Below, one piece after another: positions 60,779-64,000 of a stretch of 64,000 nucleotides of DNA. The DNA is from Massilia sp. CF038 (GTDB taxonomy: Bacteria > Pseudomonadota > Gammaproteobacteria > Burkholderiales > Burkholderiaceae_D). A program made the translations under genes and the position numbers. The notes beneath the pieces are model-generated. The model saw only the letters and a list, made by a program, of their open reading frames with translations, was not told the origin of the DNA and did not search any database. Location of the stretch: positions 1,612,001 through 1,676,000 of the forward strand of contig NZ_FQWU01000001.1 of assembly GCF_900129765.1 (NCBI RefSeq), in the 5' to 3' direction. The first letter of the stretch is position 1. Each line of letters begins with the position of its first letter.

Positions 60779-61000
60779 ATGCGCGTCATTTTTGGTTTGA
60801 TTACCTGCCTGGCCGGCGTGATTACCGCGATTTGCGCCCTGAACTACGCCAGCTGGACCATGTTTTTCGCCGCTGTGGTCTTGCTGCTGCTGGGCGCATG
60901 GCTGATCTGGGAAGGCCTGCGCCAGGCAGACGATTCCCGCAGCAATGCCATCGACGTCGCCGACGTTGTGATTGACGTGATCGGCGAAGTGCTGGACTGA
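60779..61000 (+). CDS. Small membrane protein
   Basis: 73 residues. VIFGLITCLAGVITAICAL and FFAAVVLLLLGAWLIWEGL span the membrane, followed by a tail ending DVVIDVIGEVLD. No family recognised. Overall layout (two helices and an acidic tail of similar length) parallels the product at 60505, suggesting paired function, though sequence similarity is low by eye. Convergent with the PhnA-like gene. Confidence 0.65.
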   Translation: MRVIFGLITCLAGVITAICALNYASWTMFFAAVVLLLLGAWLIWEGLRQADDSRSNAIDVADVVIDVIGEVLD

Positions 61001-61006
61001 GCCCGA

Positions 61007-61348
61007 TTACACCTTCCTGACAAACTCCGTCTTCAAGCTCATCGACCCGAAGCCATCGATCTTGCAGTCGATGTCGTGGTCGCTGTCGACCAGGCGAATG
61101 TTTTTGACCTTGGTCCCCATTTTGACGGTCCCGCCGCCACCCTTCAGTTTCAGATCCTTGATCACCGTGACGGTGTCGCCATCCTGTAACAAATTGCCGG
61201 ACGCATCCTTGTAGATCCGCGCCGTTTCGCCAGTGGCTGCTGCTGCCGAGGCTTGCCACTCATGTCCGCACTCGGGACACACATAATTGCTTCCATCCTC
61301 ATAGGTAAATGCGGACGCGCATTGGGGGCAGGGTGGAAGTGCACTCAT
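61007..61348 (-). CDS. PhnA/YjdM zinc-ribbon protein
   Basis: 113 residues. N-terminal zinc ribbon [15 protein letters not shown] and [10 protein letters not shown], then the PhnA domain ([20 protein letters not shown] and [20 protein letters not shown]). The family was once linked to alkylphosphonate use, but E. coli YjdM has no proven role in it. No phosphonate genes are nearby. Confidence 0.92.
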   Translation of the reverse strand: MSALPPCPQCASAFTYEDGSNYVCPECGHEWQASAAAATGETARIYKDASGNLLQDGDTVTVIKDLKLKGGGGTVKMGTKVKNIRLVDSDHDIDCKIDGFGSMSLKTEFVRKV

Positions 61349-61475
61349 ATAAATTCCTGATAAATAATTGGTTAAATTCTAAAGTTCCAAAAGGAAACTG
61401 ATAGTTCTTTGCGTAAACAGATGGGCAAAAGTGCATTTCCTCAAAGCTTTATTATTTCCGTGCGGATACATAATT

Positions 61476-61496
61476 GGAACACGGTCAAGCCGTTCC
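61476..61496. promoter_or_regulatory. Inverted repeat before the acyltransferase gene
   Basis: GGAAC (61476-61480) and GTTCC (61492-61496) around an 11-bp spacer, 25 bp before the start codon. Could be an operator; no regulator is adjacent. Confidence 0.35.
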
Positions 61497-61520
61497 ATGA
61501 TTATCCCAAGGAGTACTGCC

Positions 61521-62318
61521 ATGAAGCCTGCACAACCTTCCCACATCGCCCAACGTCTGATGGACCACGTCGCCCGCATTCAGAGCGAGCGCGAGCGCGA
61601 GCAGGCCAAACCGGTGGAACGCTTGCCGTTCACGATACGGCGCGTGCAGACCCATGCGCAGTTGTCGAAAGCTGTCGCCATCCGTCACAAGGCCTATGCG
61701 CGCCATATTCCCGCGTTTGCCCAATCGCTGATCGTGCCGGAAGCGTGTGATTTTGACAGCGATGCCGTCATTTTACTCGCTGAATCCAAGCTCGACGGCT
61801 CGGCGCTGGGGAGCGTGCGGATTCAAACCAATCTGGAGCAGAGCCTGCACGTGGAATCGTCGCTGACCCTGCCGCGCTGGCTGCAAGGACAACGTCTTGC
61901 CGAAGTGACGCGCCTGGGCATCGAGGAAGGACGCGTGGGCCGTCTGGTGAAGGTGGCCTTGATCAAGGCATGTTTTGAATTTTGCGAACAAAACCAGATT
62001 GAATGGGCCGTGGTGACCGGACGCGCCCCGATTGATCGCCAGTACGAGCAACTGCTGTTTACCGATGTGTGTGCCGACCGCCAGCCGGTCCCCCTGCGCC
62101 ATGTCGGCAATATCCCGCACCGGGTCATGGCATTCGAGATCGCGTCCGGCGAAGCGCGCTGGAGCGCGGCCGCCCATCCGCTGCTGAACTTCTTCCGCCA
62201 CACGCGCCACCCCGACATCGATATTGGCGCGCGTACTGCCTTGTTCGGCCGCGCGCTGGCGCCGCGCAAGATGCAGCATCAGGCGATTGGGCCGACCTTC
62301 GGCCTGGTGGCAGCCTGA
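61521..62318 (+). CDS. FeeM/autoinducer-synthase-like acyltransferase
   Basis: 265 residues. TIRRVQTHAQLSKAVAIRHK opens a GNAT-type fold; GSVRIQTN, LAEVTRLGIEEGRVGRLVK and the following FCEQNQIEWAVVTGRAP resemble N-acyl amino acid synthases (FeeM) and, more distantly, acyl-homoserine-lactone synthases. It might link an acyl-ACP chain to an amino acid or amine. The start at 61521 has AAGGAG 9 bases upstream. The next gene is a membrane sensor cyclase, 85 bp downstream. Family placement is moderate. Confidence 0.6.
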   Translation: MKPAQPSHIAQRLMDHVARIQSEREREQAKPVERLPFTIRRVQTHAQLSKAVAIRHKAYARHIPAFAQSLIVPEACDFDSDAVILLAESKLDGSALGSVRIQTNLEQSLHVESSLTLPRWLQGQRLAEVTRLGIEEGRVGRLVKVALIKACFEFCEQNQIEWAVVTGRAPIDRQYEQLLFTDVCADRQPVPLRHVGNIPHRVMAFEIASGEARWSAAAHPLLNFFRHTRHPDIDIGARTALFGRALAPRKMQHQAIGPTFGLVAA

Positions 62319-62403
62319 CAACGTTGCCTGGGATTGGTGGCCGAAACCGGCCGCAATCAGCATACAATGAGGGATCATTCCATGCAGTGTGGACTCCCCG
62401 CTT

Positions 62404-64000
62404 ATGCCAAAGCCGCCGGTTCCTTCGAGCGCGCCATTCCTGGCGCGCGCACATCTCGCGCTCGATGCGGTCTTGCGCTTTACCGCGTTTTACCTGATTC
62501 CCCTGTTTATCGCTGCCATGTCGCTGCTGGCACTGGCGTTCTGGAACGACCAGTATGTTGCCAGTGGTGAGCAAGCGCTCGCGCTGAAAGTGGTGCGCCA
62601 GGACGGCGCGCCCTTGCCACATGCCGCATTGATGACACGCCTGGACGCGGCCAAGCCAGTCCGGCAGTTCGAAGTGGGCTTGCAACAGGCGCCATTCTGG
62701 TTCCGTTTTTCCACGCTGGGCCCGGCGGGCGAGCCTGCCGTGATCGAGCTGCCCTCGCGCCACGCGGTCCAGATCGCTTGCTGGGATCCGCGGACCATGG
62801 CCGAGCTGGGGCAATCGACACGCAGCCGATCAAGCGGCGCGCTGGCGCCGGCCAAGTCCGGGTTTGCCCTGGAGCTGGCCAATACACCTGCCAGCGTACT
62901 GTGCCGCGCCACGTTCGCGGGTCCGGCCCGCTTGTCGGCCTTGCAGTGGCCACCGGACCAGATGGCACTGTCGGTGCAGCAATTTCACCGCAAATCGGGC
63001 TTGCTGGACGGCGGCATGATTGTGCTGACGCTGTTTGTGCTGACGACGGCGCTGATCAACCGCCAGCTGCTGTACGTCATGTTTGCTGGTTGGCTGATCC
63101 TGAACTTGCGCATTGGCGCCTTGTCCGCTGGCTGGGACATTCAATGGCTGGGCCAGGTCGTGCCGGAAGCCTTGCTGCTGCCCAGCCGCGCCATCACCAT
63201 CACCCTGTACGCCTTGTCGAGCCTGACGCTCTATCTGACCCTGTTTGGACAGGAATTATCGCGTACGCGCTACCGCGTCCCGCTGCAGGTGGCGCAGTGG
63301 CTGTGCCTGCCGTTACTGCTGTGTTCGATCGTCCTGCCCTACAACGTCTTCCTGCCATTGATGTGGGGCGTGGTGGCCGTCGCGCTGGTGCTGATGACGC
63401 TGGGACTGGTGTCAGTCATGCTCAGTTCGGCCACGCGGGTGGCGTTCTGGTTTGCCGCCTCGTTTGCAGTGACCTTCCTGTCCGGCTTGTCGGAAGTCAT
63501 TGCTGCGGCCATTGGCGTGCGCGAACTGATCGGGGTCGTCAACAGCGTGACGGCAGCGCTCGCATCGAGCTTGCTGGCGGCGCTGGCGGTGGCCGAACAG
63601 ATGCGCCTGGAAACCCAGCGCCGCATTGCCGCCCAGGCGGAACTGGAACATGCCTACGAGGCCATGCCGGTTGGCCTGTTCACCCTGGACGTGTATGGCC
63701 ATTTCCTGAGCACCAATCCGGCATTGTGCAAAATGCTGGGCGCGCAAGAGATCGTGCCGGGCCGCACGCGCTGGAAGCAATTTTTCGCCGAAGGTGTATG
63801 GAGCCGCTTGCACGAACTGGTGCACGCGCAGGAAGACGCCGAGCTGGCGATCGAAAACCGGGACGGCAACCGCCATTTCCTGGTCCGTGCCACGCTGGCG
63901 CGCGGCAAGATCGAAGGCGTGCTGCAAGACACTACCGAGCAGACCAAGGCCACCGAGCAGCTCCATTTCATGGCCAACAACGACCCGCTGACCAAGGTCT
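62404..64000 (+). CDS. 7TM sensor with PAS and GGDEF, truncated by window end
   Basis: 532 residues visible, no stop before the window edge. One N-terminal membrane helix (FTAFYLIPLFIAAMSLLALA), a periplasmic domain of about 160 residues, then about seven helices (GGMIVLTLFVLTTALINRQL to the LASSLLAALAVAEQ region) in the 7TMR-DISM style, a PAS domain (YEAMPVGLFTLDVYGHFLST) and the first residues of a GGDEF domain (FMANNDPLTKV). An EAL domain may follow outside. Likely senses an outside signal and makes c-di-GMP. Confidence 0.85.
   Translation, partial: MPKPPVPSSAPFLARAHLALDAVLRFTAFYLIPLFIAAMSLLALAFWNDQYVASGEQALALKVVRQDGAPLPHAALMTRLDAAKPVRQFEVGLQQAPFWFRFSTLGPAGEPAVIELPSRHAVQIACWDPRTMAELGQSTRSRSSGALAPAKSGFALELANTPASVLCRATFAGPARLSALQWPPDQMALSVQQFHRKSGLLDGGMIVLTLFVLTTALINRQLLYVMFAGWLILNLRIGALSAGWDIQWLGQVVPEALLLPSRAITITLYALSSLTLYLTLFGQELSRTRYRVPLQVAQWLCLPLLLCSIVLPYNVFLPLMWGVVAVALVLMTLGLVSVMLSSATRVAFWFAASFAVTFLSGLSEVIAAAIGVRELIGVVNSVTAALASSLLAALAVAEQMRLETQRRIAAQAELEHAYEAMPVGLFTLDVYGHFLSTNPALCKMLGAQEIVPGRTRWKQFFAEGVWSRLHELVHAQEDAELAIENRDGNRHFLVRATLARGKIEGVLQDTTEQTKATEQLHFMANNDPLTKV

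Noticed and set aside
1-64000. tRNA, rRNA, insertion sequence or prophage genes
   Set aside because: None recognised on reading both strands; no transposase, integrase or structural phage protein among the translated frames.

Overview
The window looks like a GC-rich chromosomal segment of a free-living betaproteobacterium, most likely Oxalobacteraceae (Massilia/Duganella/Telluria type). This is inferred from gene content and codon style: a TonB receptor with flavin-dependent halogenases, a PEP-CTERM protein, a NasST-controlled assimilatory nitrate cluster, many c-di-GMP proteins, and dispersed REP-like palindromes. No database search was possible. No rRNA, tRNA, CRISPR array, transposase or prophage gene was recognised.

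Region 1 (1-14 kb) is a carbohydrate-type uptake locus. It holds a TonB-dependent receptor, two paralogous tryptophan-halogenase-family flavoproteins, a DUF6445 protein, an orphan ABC sugar-binding protein translationally coupled to the second halogenase, a LacI-family regulator and a GH1 beta-glucosidase. Three matching operators (about TTGGAAGCGNTTCCAA) lie just downstream of the promoters of the receptor, the binding protein and the glucosidase, so they probably form one local regulon. The receptor mRNA leader also carries an intrinsic terminator. A small membrane protein and a sirtuin without zinc cysteines sit inside the locus, bounded by REP-like repeats.

Region 2 (14-34 kb) is mostly stress and housekeeping: large catalase, LivK-like binding protein, DUF1275 protein, a 345-bp non-coding stretch dense in CACGA/TCGTG motifs, a cupin, a secreted zinc metalloprotease, a TetR-controlled aldo/keto reductase-thiolase pair, an orphan PstS-like protein, a beta-lactamase-fold hydrolase, an L,D-transpeptidase, a SUV3-type RNA helicase, a CusF-like protein, a PEP-CTERM protein and a hemerythrin.

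Region 3 (34-50 kb) has a bifunctional penicillin-binding protein, ethanolamine ammonia-lyase (eutB-eutC), an S10 carboxypeptidase lipoprotein with an EF-hand partner, a YbaK-type deacylase, a diguanylate cyclase, a crotonase/GNAT pair, a CPBP protease/histidine phosphatase pair and a GAF-GGDEF-EAL protein.

Region 4 (50-60.5 kb) is nitrate assimilation: nasT-nasS, then a sigma-54-type promoter, two ANTAR-target-like hairpins and a terminator, then MFS nitrate transporter, nirB, nirD, a FAD oxidoreductase and nasA. The leader is the clearest regulatory device in the window. The last 3.5 kb holds two small membrane proteins sharing an upstream element, a PhnA/YjdM protein, a FeeM/autoinducer-synthase-like acyltransferase and the start of a 7TM-PAS-GGDEF sensor cut by the window end.
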